In this document: piece by piece, positions 12,259-26,470 of the stretch
Numbering within the stretch: position 1 is the first letter of the stretch
Layout of the letters: each line of letters opens with the position of its first letter
Program-made: the position numbers and the translations under genes
The notes under the pieces: generated by a model
Databases searched by the model: none
Seen by the model: the letters and a program-made list of their open reading frames with translations, nothing else
What the model was told of the DNA's origin: nothing
From: Tubiluchus corallicola
Taxonomy: Eukaryota > Priapulida > Priapulimorpha > Priapulimorphida > Tubiluchidae
Direction of reading: 5' to 3'
DNA: 64,000 bases
NCBI GenBank assembly: GCA_030141605.1
Contig: JAQGDQ010000104.1
Location: forward strand, 293,001-357,000

Positions 12259-14362
12259 ACTTTGCAGGTATCAGTATTTTGTCACCTGGCGACCGTTAAG
12301 TTCAACTGATCGAAGAACTTACTTTAAATGTTTCTGTATGACGTCCATAAGTTGATGGATAGCACACGCTTGAATGAAATAACTCTAGTGCTTGGCACGC
12401 AAATTTCTTATTTGTCCTGGTGGCGGCTCCACAGTCGATCACGCGTTGCACGCTACGTAGGGGGGCGCCATTGATAGTCCGCAAACAATTTGACATTTAC
12501 TACAATATGTACATCCTTAGAGATTCATAGCTGAACTACGTCCAAGTATGATATATTTGATATGATGTTTTAAGAGTGTAGCCCTACTAACCAACCGTGC
12601 ATGGAGCTGCGCTCGCAAAATGCGTTATTTACAACGAGGCTGGAACGTTTTATGCATTAGTTTCTAGCGTGTTGTAAATTCAGAATTTAGTTACTTCTTC
12701 CTCTGACCAGGTATTCAATCACGCTGTAATGCGCTGTAATACACCGATTTTTTTGGCTTCTTTGAAACTCGGCTTCCTTTGACGAACTTTAGCTAATATG
12801 AAACTGGACAATTTCGAACGTTGGCGTCAGTAATACGAGCACGGCTGTCAACATCAGAGGTCCCTGGGGGTTCCTCCAGTAATTTCACAGTAATTGTTAT
12901 TAGCCTCAGTGTGCAATATTTGAAAAAAAAATATGACAGCCATTCTCGTTTTTCAATGTGACTTTTGCTGTTCCTGAGGATTTCTATGGAGGTGAACTTA
13001 AGGTTGCCACACGTAAGTCAGTTTCATTATTGCGTCCAAATCTGACCAGTTAAAGTGAGTAATGCTGCAAATGATGTCAGGTGTAAATCAAATATTTTGA
13101 ACAACACAAAGATGTAAACTAATGTGTTGATCAGATGTAAAAGGGCAGCCCAAATGTATTGTGGCGGGTCACATGATTAAACCGTCACGGGCTTCGTGAA
13201 AATGTTGTGTATTGAATGTAAAATTCTCGAGCGTGTAACCTGTTCTCGTAGATTCGAGGGCAGTGGGTTCTGGTCATGTCGGCTTCGGTTTCATTTTGTT
13301 TTTGTCTTCTTAGTTGCTGTTATTAAGTCAGTCGTGATTCAGTAATTTTTGGTTTAACCAATTGGTTTGCATTTCGACTCAACGCGTAAGTGTCAGGTAT
13401 AAACTGTTGCTAAGTATTTCATTTCACTCTTTTTCCTTCTTTTCTTTTTTTATAATTTTCTTTAGTTAATTATGAATCCTCGCTATCATAGACGGCATCA
13501 CAGTATTAATTGATCACAATTATGATGTCTACTTGTATTGATACTTTAATACCCATGTATTGCACGGTAATTTTTTATTATTAATCCATGAACTCTTATG
13601 GACCCATGTATGGGGTCCCTTACGTTTTCTAATGGAGCGTAGAGCAAAGGACACAGCGGGATAGCAAGGGGCAAAGAGGAACAACATAGGGCATAGCGTA
13701 CCAGCGAGGTTGACCCACGAAAGACACTGTCCAGGTATTAGCAATTGAACGCTTTAAACCATGTACATGTAGCTCCATAATAATGCGTTGTGTACGAAAG
13801 TTTGTATTAAGTAGCGTTCAACAAAAAATAACAGGATTGAGATGTCACCCCACATGTGAACATAAAACATGATCAAAATGTACAAACCACAATAATTACT
13901 TGCTGTTCACAATGCTTCAAACTTGTGACAACAAGGGCAGCGCCAATCTGACTGTTATTAACCTAGCAATAGAACCTCTAGAAATGTGTTTTTCTCGAGT
14001 TTTCTAACTGTACCTTTTTGTCCCTAATCTCTCTTTGCCTTTGTCCCCTCTTACCCTATATTATTTTGGTTTATCGCAATAGATTATTTCGCAATAAACA
14101 AATACATATACATTACATGGGCATCGATAATCAGTTTTTGTTAATACAAAAATATGATACAATTCATGAATTCTACGCTAGAGACCTAAGAAGCTAGCTT
14201 ATGGTAGGCCACTAGAATTAGTTACGAAAAAAATTACAATATATAAAGCTACAATATTACAATATATACAAATATAAATATAGGGGTGGGAAGTAATAAA
14301 AATATTATTATACTAGAGGGGAAGTTTTTGAAAATGAAAAACAACAAATCATGATTGAGTGA
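12259..14362. other. Intergenic, nothing recognised
   Basis: No exon or element end found. The minus-strand ORF at 13529-13744 and neighbours are short and unlike known proteins. Confidence 0.4.
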
Positions 14363-14600
14363 TCAGTTATATGTTTCAAGTAAGTTTAATTTATAATTTT
14401 TTTTAAATATGGACAGCGAGTTGGCATTTTTAATAGCTGGAGCAATTGAATTCCATATCCTATCTTTTTTTGTCTTAGATGGTGTTCCATTTTTTTATTT
14501 TGAATGACATAGAAATGATGTCACTGCGCATTCTTAGTGTTTTATTTCTCCCTGGGTAAACTCATATCAATTCAGCTACATGTAAACTCAATTGCTGAAC
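14363..14600 (-). mobile_element. LINE ORF2 C-terminal remnant
   Basis: On the minus strand, RIWNSIAPAIKNANSLSIFKK reads from 14461 to a stop at 14363. The W-N-S-(I/L)-P-like word followed by a spaced Ser-Leu and a basic helix is the usual end of CR1/jockey-type RT proteins. Upstream codons to about 14600 are frame-disrupted. Confidence 0.65.
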
Positions 14601-16877
<2,277 letters not shown>

Positions 16878-17238
16878 GTTTTTTTCTCCAGCCAGAACAC
16901 TTAGATATCAAGGTGCAAATTCTGCTAAAGTGTCTGATTTGCGACGAAAATGACTTGGTAGAGAAAGAAATTTTACAAATAGATAATTTGAACGATCCAT
17001 GGGCTCATTAACATTTTTTTTGAAAAGCTACCTGTGATATTCTCAAGCGGAGAGAACCTATAATGTGTAATTGAAAGACACTCCTGAATTATTTCTATAC
17101 GCGAGGGATCGGTTCATTTGAACGTAACCTGCGGAAAAACAGGATACGCAATAGAGCTCAACAGGAAGGAGATTTCACATAACGCAGAGGCAACGGTAAT
17201 GCAAAGGATTTACTGCAAGCGCATAAATTTGCCTCTAG

Positions 17239-17400
17239 ATGAATTTGTACGGCGAATTGAAACAATTGCAGTGGCAGGCTAAGAAAAGACAGGCAAAGGA
17301 ATTTCTGTACAGATTTGGTGTAACTGACAATCCTTTGAGCGACTGCTTAGAGGAAGCTCAGCCTTTAGAAAATTTACTGTTTAAGTGTCCTAAAGTCTAG
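17239..17400 (+). mobile_element. LINE ORF2 C-terminal remnant
   Basis: Fifty-three codons and a stop read YRFGVTDNPLSDCLEEAQ then LLFKCPKV. This has the same pattern as the minus-strand fragment at 17560-18165 (YRIGITDSDLCVCG...EHLIFHCP), so the two are decayed ends of related elements in opposite orientation. The zinc-knuckle cysteines are only partly kept. Confidence 0.7.
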
Positions 17401-17559
17401 AAGAATAAACGCAAAGCACTACTGGATGAGCTTCCGACTAGGTCTATAAATAATGTTTTTCTGTGCTGAAATCATTTGTTGCTCTCAACGGTCTTGTAAA
17501 TTTTGTAAATAACCTTGTAAATATTCTACATAACCTTGGTAACTAATACTAACATTAAT

Positions 17560-18165
17560 GAATTATTAATTATTATTAAAAATCTTTATTGAAAATGATA
17601 CAATAAGCCCTCTATGTGCAGGGCATATAAGTACAAAAATGTTAAATAAATCTTTACATTATGTACATTAAATAAATTTTTATATTAAATTCTTCATAGT
17701 TACAATTTTTCTTACTAAACAAGCTAACACAACTGCATTACGATTTATTAAATCTAATTACATATCTAACATTTGCGTACAATGTTTATACATGTTTTAG
17801 TGTATGTACAAATAGTATATGTTGTAGCTTCTACATACATAAATAATCTTACATTAATGTCATTCGTATATAAACAGTATGCCTGTATAATCAATGTACG
17901 ATCATTTTGGTAGATCTTTTACAATATCTATGTACATTTTAATTACATATGTGTCTCTCTTTCTGTAAATGGTCCGATTGTCATTATTTTCTAAACCGCG
18001 CTCGAGATTCACTCTTATATCTTGTCTAACAAATGGTAACGGACAATGAAAAATTAAATGTTCTGGGGTTTGACTGCCCAAACCGCAAACACATAGATCT
18101 GAATCAGTTATACCTATCCTGTATTTAAATGATTTGCAACCTCTTCCAAGTAGAAGAGCCAACGC
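17560..18165 (-). mobile_element. 5'-truncated LINE: C-terminal zinc knuckle and 3' UTR
   Basis: Minus-strand codons from 18162 read GCKSFKYRIGITDSDLCVCG and then QTPEHLIFHCPLPF. The spacing C-x-C ... H-x(4)-C is the C-terminal CCHC-type knuckle of jockey/R1/I-like LINEs. The ORF stops at 17902. The remaining 340 bp to about 17560 look like a 3' UTR ending near taaaaatctttattg (minus strand: caataaaga). Confidence 0.85.
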
Positions 18166-18404
18166 AATAGTTAATGAATGTAATGTAATTTAGCACTAAA
18201 GTACTAACTAGCTTCTGATTTTCTTACATTTTGTGAAGTTAAACAACTAAAATTTAATGGGGGATATAATTTTACTACTTTTAACATTTGCTAGCGCAAT
18301 ATTTTGTTGCAAATATTGCATAAGGTTTAATTAGTGTATAATTCACCATTGCCTGCAAATAGAGGCTCAATGTAGCATTTGTATATTAACAAAGATTTAT
18401 GATA

Positions 18405-18550
18405 ATCATCATCATCAACATCATTATCATCATCATCATTATCATCATCATCACCATCATTTCTCTCCTCTCTCTCTTTCTCTATCTCTCTGTCTCTCAC
18501 TCACTCACTCACTCCCTCACTCGCGCACGCACACGCACACGCACACGCAC

Positions 18551-18581
<31 letters not shown>

Positions 18582-18603
18582 TGAACACACACACACACAC
18601 ACA

Positions 18604-18672
<69 letters not shown>

Positions 18673-18690
18673 TTCTCTCCTTCCTCTCCC
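18405..18690. repeat. Compound (TCA)n-(CA)n-(CT)n microsatellite
   Basis: A trinucleotide tract (18405-18460) is followed by a degenerate CT/CTCA tract, a CA tract (about 18523-18605) and a CT tract (about 18606-18690). The ORFs over it are repeat polymers. Confidence 0.95.
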
Positions 18691-18846
18691 CTTTCTCACT
18701 ACTTGAGGAGTGGCCGATTTAGCTCATAGCTTTTGAATTAGGCCCGCCCCTGTTTGAGGTTGTGAATCAGATCCACCCTTGAAGGCTAATTCAAAAGCTA
18801 TGAGCTAAATCGGCCACTCCTCAAGTAGTGAGAAAGGGGGAGAGGA

Positions 18847-18902
<56 letters not shown>
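18606..18902. repeat. Palindrome with CT/GA-tract ends
   Basis: Unique-sequence arms of 65 bp (18676-18740 and 18788-18852) are near-perfect inverted copies, and each continues outward into a microsatellite: (CT)n on the left and (GA)n on the right. Total arm length is therefore over 100 bp. The 47-bp loop holds a related word, gaatcagatccaccc. Confidence 0.9.
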
Positions 18903-18905
<3 letters not shown>

Positions 18906-19085
18906 TGTGTATGTGTTGTGAATCAGATCCGCCCCTGCTTGGAAAGTGGCCGATCACTTCAAGATTTTTATCAGATCTATCCCCGCTTGAGGACTGGCTG
19001 ACTCACTTCATGATTTTTTATTCAAATCCACACCAGTTTGATGAGTAGCAGATCCAGTTCATGGCTTCTAATTCAGAGTGCACCC
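18700..19085. repeat. Degenerate tandem repeat of about 55 bp
   Basis: The words gaatcagatccgcccctg and gtggccgatcacttcaagat recur with changes at about 18755, 18918, 18970 and 19020. Part of the first unit is inverted inside the palindrome. It looks like an old minisatellite. Confidence 0.6.
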
Positions 19086-19769
19086 ACGCGGCAGAACTGG
19101 CAGCTCCGGCTCGCGACATCTGTTCCAAGTTCAACAAATCTACTTGCGACGTGGCAGAATAAATCTTTTTGACACTCTAATCTTGACGCAAACATTTCTC
19201 ACTCGCGGCTCAGTAAGTCGGATTTATTTTTCGTTAGTTTCCGATCCTTTGTCAAAGAGAAAAGCAAGCATATGGTAGCGAATGGAAAAGAGCTTCTTAT
19301 TAAGAATTTTCGTATTTTCAAAATTTATAACCTGTGATCTCTTGTTACTGTGCTATATGCAATTACCAATATACATTATCTATATACAAGTATGTAGTTA
19401 TTACTGTATATAATCAGATAATTCAAATTCGTAACTATTTAAATATTTTCCCTCTTCATGCTCACTCAGAATTTTAATTACATATTATGTTTTCCTTTTT
19501 CTACTTTAACAGTTTTACTGTTTTTATGCCATTGCTATTATTTCGCCCTCATCAAGCTACATTAAGTTTACTGTACACTTCTACAGAAGCATGCATAATT
19601 ATAATAATTATTTCATCTAAGTAAGGTGAATGTGTTGATAACGACACATATCTAGACGCTATAATACAACTCATGTCTTCATAGTATCAAATTTTACTTT
19701 CTGTTCTTTTGTCTAGCATTTCTGCTCTATTTCTAACACCGGGAAGATGGTAAGCATCCCAAGAAAAGG

Positions 19770-20075
19770 TGATACGTTTTATGTTTAACGATTTTCAAAG
19801 TCAATACAAGGTGCTTCTAAATCGTGCTAATTTATCCACCTTGCATGTGTCAAGGCTGAAATCTATAACTAAAACAACATACAAAGTAGTCAATGAACAG
19901 GAACCCTCTTACCTGCAATATCCGACTACATGCAAGAGACCCTTGTAACCACGTGTTAAAATCAAGAAATAATCTTTTAATTACAGACTTTAGGACGGTA
20001 GCTTTTGGAAGAAAAGTTTACGACACAAGAGCCCACAACTGAGGTACAGTTTACCAAATTACAGGCCCGAAGTAT
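19770..20075 (+). mobile_element. CR1-like LINE C-terminal remnant, frameshifted
   Basis: Plus-strand reading gives RFMFNDFQSQYKVLLNRANL, then LKSITKTTYKVVNEQEPSYL, and after frame changes CNHVLKSRNNLLITDFRTV and FGRKVYDTRAHN then a stop. This is the region C-terminal to the RT palm in CR1-like elements. Two frameshifts and a stop where Trp is expected show it is dead. Confidence 0.8.
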
Positions 20076-20514
20076 GTTTTATTGTTTTATGTGATACCAA
20101 GGGTCTAACTCTAACCTGTCCAATCTGATTTATCACTTGCACATATATGTGAATTCCGTAGTGATTAATTAAAGAATGTATAATGAAAAGCAGCTTTTAG
20201 CGTATACTGTCTGATTTCAGCAATCATTTAAACATTAGTCAAAATTGTACAAAGGTGTATTCTGGTGTATATTTAGGTAGCGACTTAAGTTTTAATTTAA
20301 TTTAATTATAGTAGCATTATTACTCGTGTTTTAAAGTAAATGATCGACTGAAAATTAATTTTTACTTACTTATTAATGGCCAAATGGTCGTACACTCACA
20401 CTTCACCACTCAAATTGTTTTATTTTAAAATTATTGATGTATCTGATGAAACAGTTTTCATGTGTGAAAAATTCATAGTCGCAGTCATAGTCATGTTAAT
20501 AGTCACAGTCATAG

Positions 20515-20800
20515 TCAGGTTCGAGGGAAACGGTGTTTTACCCTAAGAATCTTTCTTTTGTGGTTTTATCTTTCTTTCTTCTTGCAAGAATGCCTAGTCC
20601 ACGGGCTTGCAGAACAAGGCATGGAATATCTCTGTAGCATCCTCGGTCGTGCAAGCACAAAACCAAGTGAATAGACCACTGTGCTACAAACGTATCAACG
20701 CGTTTTGTTACAGGCGTTTGTTTTGTCAGTCAGTAGGAAATGAAACTGAAACTCAACGCCCAATTACTTCTACCAATTTCTAAGGCTAGAAATATAATAA
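20515..20800. repeat. Dispersed repeat family 1, copy A
   Basis: This segment matches 24510-24800 in inverted orientation. Shared words include tgtgctac, the stretch around attttgtcagtcaatagg and the stretch around cgggcttgcaga. It is non-coding; the superfamily is unknown. Confidence 0.7.
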
Positions 20801-21033
20801 CACTCGTGAGATACAAACGTTGATTAGCAAAGAATTGCAAAGTGACTTGTTACAATTACAGGAGCGCGTGTGTTTGTAGCACAAGACATTCCTTTTCGAA
20901 GCCACGGTCATATTTTGAAAAGAATCCCCTTTTGTTGTCTTGCAGCAGCACACAGAGATATGTAAAAAAGCTGAATACTGATCTCTGTTTATTCTGCTTG
21001 TAATCAGCGTTTGTTACATACATATATACTTAT

Positions 21034-21217
21034 GGTACTAGTTGACAGACATTAACTTAGTTAATTAGCATAATATTTGTAATTAAAATTAAAATGGATC
21101 GCGCATCATGAAAATCCATTTTACTATCGTTGTGTAACTGATTACTTAACCACAAATGTTAATTTTAATTACAAATATTATGCTAATTAACTAAGTTAAT
21201 GTCTGTAAACTAGTACC
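21034..21217. mobile_element. Palindromic MITE-like element
   Basis: Arms 21034-21092 and 21159-21217 (59 bp each) are almost exact inverted repeats, from ggtactagttgacagac on the left to gtctgtaaactagtacc on the right, with a 66-bp loop and no coding potential. Confidence 0.88.
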
Positions 21218-21879
21218 ATATACCTGTTATAGCATGTCATTTAATACTCGTAAAATAGAATACACAAAACCTACACTACAAGGAGTTTATTATCAGCGCT
21301 AATAAAAATAGGAAACAAAATACACATGCACAAAAAATAACTAACTAACTCAGTAACAGCACCACGCCTGAGGAGCACCTGTGTCAGAAATCAAGGCTGT
21401 AGGGGAAATCAAATCAGCTGGCTTCTCACACCACGTGTAGGCCCAAACAAGACGTCTAGACCTACAAGAAAGAGGTGAGCCGTTGCTGACGTGGAAGCAG
21501 GGCGTGTAGAGGGCCCTAAGTTGTTTTGCACCAGAAAGACGATTTTGCCTTTAATAGTGTTTTTGTATCGAAAATATTTTTTAACACTGAAGACAGTATT
21601 TTTGTTGTAATCTATTTTATAGTACACGTTATTTGCCATTAAACAGATAACAAGGAAATTGCAGTCTTCAGTGTTTAAATTATTTTCAATACAAAGACAC
21701 TTTTAATGGCAAATGCGTCTGGTGCAAAACTATAAACTTCTAGAGCGTAAAAATTAAAAGTAAAACCAATTACATACATAGATACAGTAAGATCACAATA
21801 CTATTCATGGGCACCATATGATAAGTAAAGTACATAATAAAGGTACGACAAAATTTATGTCAATCTATTACAATATATA

Positions 21880-22795
21880 CATAATACATAGGTACAACAC
21901 AATGAGTAAAACATATAATAAATGTGAGACGAAATTTTCATCAATTATCAAAATACACACGTTACTTCCGTACATAATACAATAACATAACACAATGTAT
22001 AATACAATACATAACACAATACATAGGTATAACACAATGAGTAAAACATATAATAAATGTGAGACGAAATTTTCATCAATTATCAAAATACACACGTTAC
22101 TTTCGTACATAATACAATAACATAACACAATGTATAATACAATACATAACACAATACATAGGTATAACACAATGAGTAAAACATATAATAAACGTAAGAC
22201 GAAATTTTCATCAATTATCAAAACACACACGTTACTTTCGTACATAATACAATAACATAACACAATGTATAATACAACACATAACGCAATTACATAGGTA
22301 TAACACAGTGAGTAAAACATATAATAAACGTAAGACGAAATTTTCATCAATTATCAAAACACACACGTTACTTTCGTACATAATACAATAACATAACACA
22401 ATGTATAATACAACACATAACGCAATTACATAGGTACAACACAATGAGTAAAACATATAATAAACGTAAGACGAAATTTTCATCAATTATCAAAACACAC
22501 ACGTTACTTTCGTACATAATACAATAACATAACACAATGTATAATACAACACATAACGCAATTACATAGGTACAACACAATGAGTAAAACATATAATAAA
22601 CGTAAGACGAAATTTTCATCAATTATCAAAACACACACGTTACTTTCGTACATAATACAATAACATAACACAATGTATAATACAACACATAACACAATAC
22701 ATAGGTACAACACAATGAGTAAAACATATAATAAACGTAAGACGAAATTTTCATCAATTATAAAAATGCACACGTTACTTTCGTACATAATAGGC
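21880..22795. repeat. 135/136-bp satellite, about 6.7 copies
   Basis: The word tacataatacaataacataa starts at 21971, 22106, 22241, 22377, 22513 and 22649, giving periods of 135, 135, 136, 136 and 136 bp. A truncated unit follows at 22785. The three distal copies are nearly identical; those at the left are more diverged, including a missing base. The 136-bp period shifts frame every unit, yet minus-strand frames stay open (Cys/Tyr/Val/Leu-rich ORFs). I treat those ORFs as by-products. Confidence 0.95.
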
Positions 22796-23045
22796 AACAA
22801 AAATTACGTGCGTACATTACCGATGCCAGTTATATGTGGAAAATGTGGCCCTGTTATGAAACAAAATAAAACGAAATCCTGAATTTTGACTTGGAGTGGA
22901 GAAAATCCAGAGCACAGCTAATGGCTGATGTTAATTGCCTATTAAAACACGAACTTAAAATAATATTTCTTTGTGCTGTTTGTTTTTATTTTGTTCGTTT
23001 GTTTGTTATTTTCTCTGACTGGAGCTGCCCGAGGGCTGTCTGATC

Positions 23046-23666
23046 ATGCGCAGTACGCACTGCGCAGCTCCTCAGTCTTCGGAAGCCGTGATCACCGAAG
23101 TTTGCACGGAACACAACTTCGGCTCCATCCACCTGAGCGATATGGTGGAAAAAAGTGAACTCGCACCACTATCCGACCTCGCACGGCAGCGGCAATCGTC
23201 CATCATGCCAGAAAACGCCACAGAGAACGCTTCTTACATAGCCGTGCCCGTGCTCGAACACGATGACGTCATTAAGGGCACTGTCTTGTTAGTAATGGCA
23301 GCGTTCAGCATCGCCGGCAACTGCATCACGCTGTGGGCTATGACGCGGCGACAGCGACGGCGTTCGACAATAAATGACCTCATCATCAATCTGGCGTCCG
23401 CTGACCTCTTGGTGACCTTTTTTTGCATGGTGGGGGACGGCATTTGGGCGTTGACCGTGAGCTGGGTCGCCGGGAACGTTATGTGTAAAATAGTTAAGTT
23501 CATGCAGGTGTTCAGTCTCTATGCTTCTACGTATATACTGGTGGTGATCAGTCTGGACAGGTGCCAAGCAGTGATGTTTCCCATGAGCAGAATTAAGGCA
23601 CCCATGCGTCTGAAGTTGATGCTGATAGTAGTATGGTCTGGAAGCTTGGTACTGGCTTCGCCACAG
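23046..23666 (+). CDS. GnRH/AKH/corazonin/ACP-type neuropeptide GPCR, first coding exon
   Basis: A rhodopsin-class receptor exon that ends at a strong donor (CCACAG|gtaagt at 23666). In the 207-codon reading from 23046: TM1 about 76-98 with the conserved Gly-Asn (91-92); TM2 with LASADLLV (Asp120); the TM3 disulfide Cys147; TM3 to about 170 ending in Asp-Arg-Cys, a DRY variant; and TM4 with Trp197. The words GDGIWALTVSW, CKIVKFMQVFSLYASTYILV and FPMSR are characteristic of the GnRH/AKH/corazonin/ACP receptor superfamily. The likely start is Met54 (23205), giving a short N-terminus with N-glycosylation sequons NAT and NAS; Met1 at 23046 is possible, and a pyrimidine tract with AG at 23023-23024 could be an upstream acceptor. 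TM5-7 must lie in later exons, which I could not find to the right. The precise subtype is undecided; ACP or corazonin receptor seems most likely. Confidence 0.88.
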
Positions 23667-23924
23667 GTAAGTTCTGGCTTCATTTTGCTAATCAGAAATG
23701 GTAACATGTATTTTCCCACAAATGCAGAAATGTACGATTCGTCTGCCTCAGAGACAGTGGTGCCTCAACTTCCTCAATTATTCAGTTGAAGTAGTAGTTC
23801 TTTTAGATTTTTTGTTGAATATAATTATAATATTATAGCCCGTTGAAAACAGCGGTACTTCGAAAGGAATTTCTTGGGCTGCAGTTCAACGTTAAACCCG
23901 AGTATATTTGTGATTGTAACAAGT

Positions 23925-24495
23925 AATGTTTCAATTCTAACCAATGTTCAATGCTAACTCAATGCAAAATCAGTGCTAACTCAATGCTAACTCAATGCAA
24001 ACTCAATGCTAACTCAATGCAAACTCAATGCTAACTCAATGCTAACTCAGTGATAACTCAATGCAAATTTAGTGCTAACTCAATGCAAACTCAATGCTAA
24101 CTCAATACAAACTCAATGCTAACTCAATGCAAACTCAATGCTAACTCAATGCAAACTCAGTGATAACTCAATGCAAATTTAGTGCTAACTCAATGCTAAC
24201 TCAATGCAAACTCAATGCAAACTCAATGCAAACTCAATGCTAACTCAATGCAAACTCAATGCTAACTCAATGCAAACTCAGTGATAACTCAATGCAAATT
24301 TAGTGCTAACTCAATGCAAACTCAATGCTAAGTCAATACAAACTCAATGCTAACTCAATGCAAACTCAGTGATAACTCAATGCAAATTTAGTGCTAACTC
24401 AATGCAAACTCAATGCTAACTCAATACAAACTCAGTGCTAACTCAATGCAAACTCAATGCTAACTTAATGCTAACTCAATGCAAACTCAATGCTG
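23925..24495. repeat. 11-bp minisatellite with higher-order structure
   Basis: About 50 units alternate between ctaactcaatg and caaactcaatg. A variant word, caaatttagtg, recurs at 24064, 24174, 24295 and 24383, spaced 110, 121 and 88 bp (10, 11 and 8 units), so blocks of units were amplified together. It lies about 260 bp inside the GPCR intron. Confidence 0.95.
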
Positions 24496-24509
24496 ACCAA
24501 CGTTTCATG

Positions 24510-24800
24510 AGCGTTATTGTATTCCTGCCTTAGAAATAGGGAGAAGTAATTGCGAGTTGAATTTCACTTTCATTTCCTATTGACTGACAAAATAAACGAC
24601 TAAAATGAAACGCGTTAATGTGTGCGTGTGTGTGTGTGTAGCACAGTGGTCTATTCACTTGGATTTGTGCTACATCTTCCATGTGAGTCAGAGATATATC
24701 ATTCAGAGGAGAGTTCGTTCATTAGTCTTTTTCTGCAAGCCCGTTGATTAGATATGCTTGATAAAACCTCAAAAGAAAGATTTTTAGGGCACCACACCTA
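24510..24800. repeat. Dispersed repeat family 1, copy B (inverted)
   Basis: Inverted relative of 20515-20800. A (GT)n run at 24620-24642 interrupts the match. It directly abuts the 11-bp minisatellite. Confidence 0.7.
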
Positions 24801-25032
24801 GAAAACATATATTTTTATGTATATATAATGTTTATTTGCCATAAAAAATGGATATTCATAACTATAAAAGCATAAAAAAACATCGCAGCGTGTGAATAAA
24901 ATTCACACAACTGTTAAAGGCAATTGCGTCCAGTGCAAACTAAAAACTACTGTGCCAAAAATTTAAAACAAAATATACATTATAATGTTACACGCAAATT
25001 ATAATAGACTATAGACAATATATACATATAAT

Positions 25033-25473
25033 TTAAAATGGACGTGGGTAAATAAAATTTGCGGATGAATATATATTATCGTTTACGTATGTAGGGTTTT
25101 CAAAATGATTTAATGTATGTATTTTTAATTTTAATTTGAATTCGTCGAAAGACTTGACTTGTTTTAAATTTGATGGCAGGGTATTCCAAAGTTGAACTCC
25201 TTGTTTAGTGATAGAATTGTTGCCGTATTTGTTATTAGTGCGTATTTGTTTAATATTGTGTGTTCTTGGATTTAATGTCGGCTCCAAGAGGAGTGAAAGC
25301 TTATTTTTGATGAAGGGCGCGTTAATATTGTTGATGTATTTATATAAAAACAGGACTGTGTAGAAGTTTTTATGGGCTTGTAAAATTGGGATTTTAAATA
25401 TTGTTATTAATTCTGTTGCAGAGGTTTGATTTGTTATGAGGGACGTTTTATTTGAAAATAATATTGACTATAT
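25033..25473 (-). mobile_element. LINE ORF2 C-terminal fragment
   Basis: An open minus-strand frame from a stop at about 25474 down to 25033 covers about 145 codons, including ILQAHKNFYTVLFLYKYINN and then KYGNNSITKQGVQLWNTLP followed by LKQVKSFDEFKLKLKIHTL. The Gly-x-x-(L)WN-(S/T)-LP block and following basic helix are the C-terminus of CR1/RTE/jockey-like RTs. It is one of the least damaged LINE pieces here. Confidence 0.85.
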
Positions 25474-25499
25474 TAGTTGAAAAAGTGACGTAACTTGCA

Positions 25500-26065
25500 A
25501 ACGTGACAAACGTGCGAAAACAATGCCGAATTAGACAGTGGGCATCCCCCCTCCTCCCCGGAATTACAACAGTAACACGGTAACTGAAGCCCAGCAAACG
25601 TACATATTTCGGCTATGGGGGATAGAGAACGTCAAACAGTTGTGTACATTGAGCTGCAATTATCGTGGCTTCATCTGTGCTAGGCGTTATTGCTGAGTTT
25701 TGATTAACTCTCAGCGGGTCAAATTTGTCATCAGTGAACGAGGTTTTATAACAGAACAGCAAAAAGAAAAAAAATAAACAGAAAAACGAAAAAAGGAATC
25801 AAAATATTAAACTGTGTGAATTTGAACATTTGGCCACGCAGAAATAATTTGAAGACCTCGCAAAGTTATCAAGGATCTGGTTTCGCACTTTCAAATTAAA
25901 TCGCGCAATAGGAATTTCTTTCAATATTAAAGGAAAGAACAAGTCACTCTGTATGTTTGTTTTATTTTATGGTTATCGCTTAAACTTCGAAAAATATAGC
26001 AAAGAAATTTGCAAAGAACTGCCTGTGAAGCATAAATGTAAAATATATGAAATATATATGAATGG
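25500..26065. other. Intronic or intergenic, nothing recognised
   Basis: No exon or element end found. GPCR exons for TM5-7 were sought here and further right without success. Confidence 0.35.
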
Positions 26066-26470
26066 AAATTGTCAGGCGAGGCGTTTGCCAGCGTTCACTT
26101 GAAAATCAGACGCAACTGGGAGACTTCGTGGCTTTTCGTGAGCGCGCGCTGTTTAAACTAATTCAAACGTCTACAGCTTACCTAATGTCCGCGCAAAAAT
26201 ATTACAAAATTAGCTATCTAACGTATTTGTAAAACTTATACTTTTGATGAAAATTGACAGTGCGCTACTTTTCTGCGAGACGAATGATGTCATTGGAAGT
26301 AAAATGGACATTCAAAATGGAAGCGCCCAAGCATGAAGAGATCGCGATTTTAAAGTGATTTCACTAGTCACACGAGGTGCTTATTGCAATTTTATTACCA
26401 AATCCTTCTAACATTTTTCACGAATGAAGTAAGCCTAGCCCCCTTAAAGGCTTGATCTTTCCTTTAATTT
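26066..26470. repeat. Dispersed repeat family 2, copy A
   Basis: About 400 bp that match 56465-56875 in reverse complement. Matching words include gtttaaactaattcaaacg with its inverse near 56740, gacgaatgatgtcattgg, and the region around ttttaaagtgatttcac. It is non-coding. Ends are tcaggcg on the left and gatctttcctt on the right, without clear TIRs. Confidence 0.75.

Noticed and set aside
21868-22800. Overlapping minus-strand ORFs of 84-160 codons over the satellite
   Set aside because: Each begins inside a 135/136-bp unit and repeats with the array; composition is repeat-driven and there is no conserved domain.
23667-23789. Extension of the GPCR frame beyond PQ
   Set aside because: It passes a strong GTAAGT donor exactly at a position suitable for an intron after TM4, and the extra residues do not resemble the second extracellular loop of the family.
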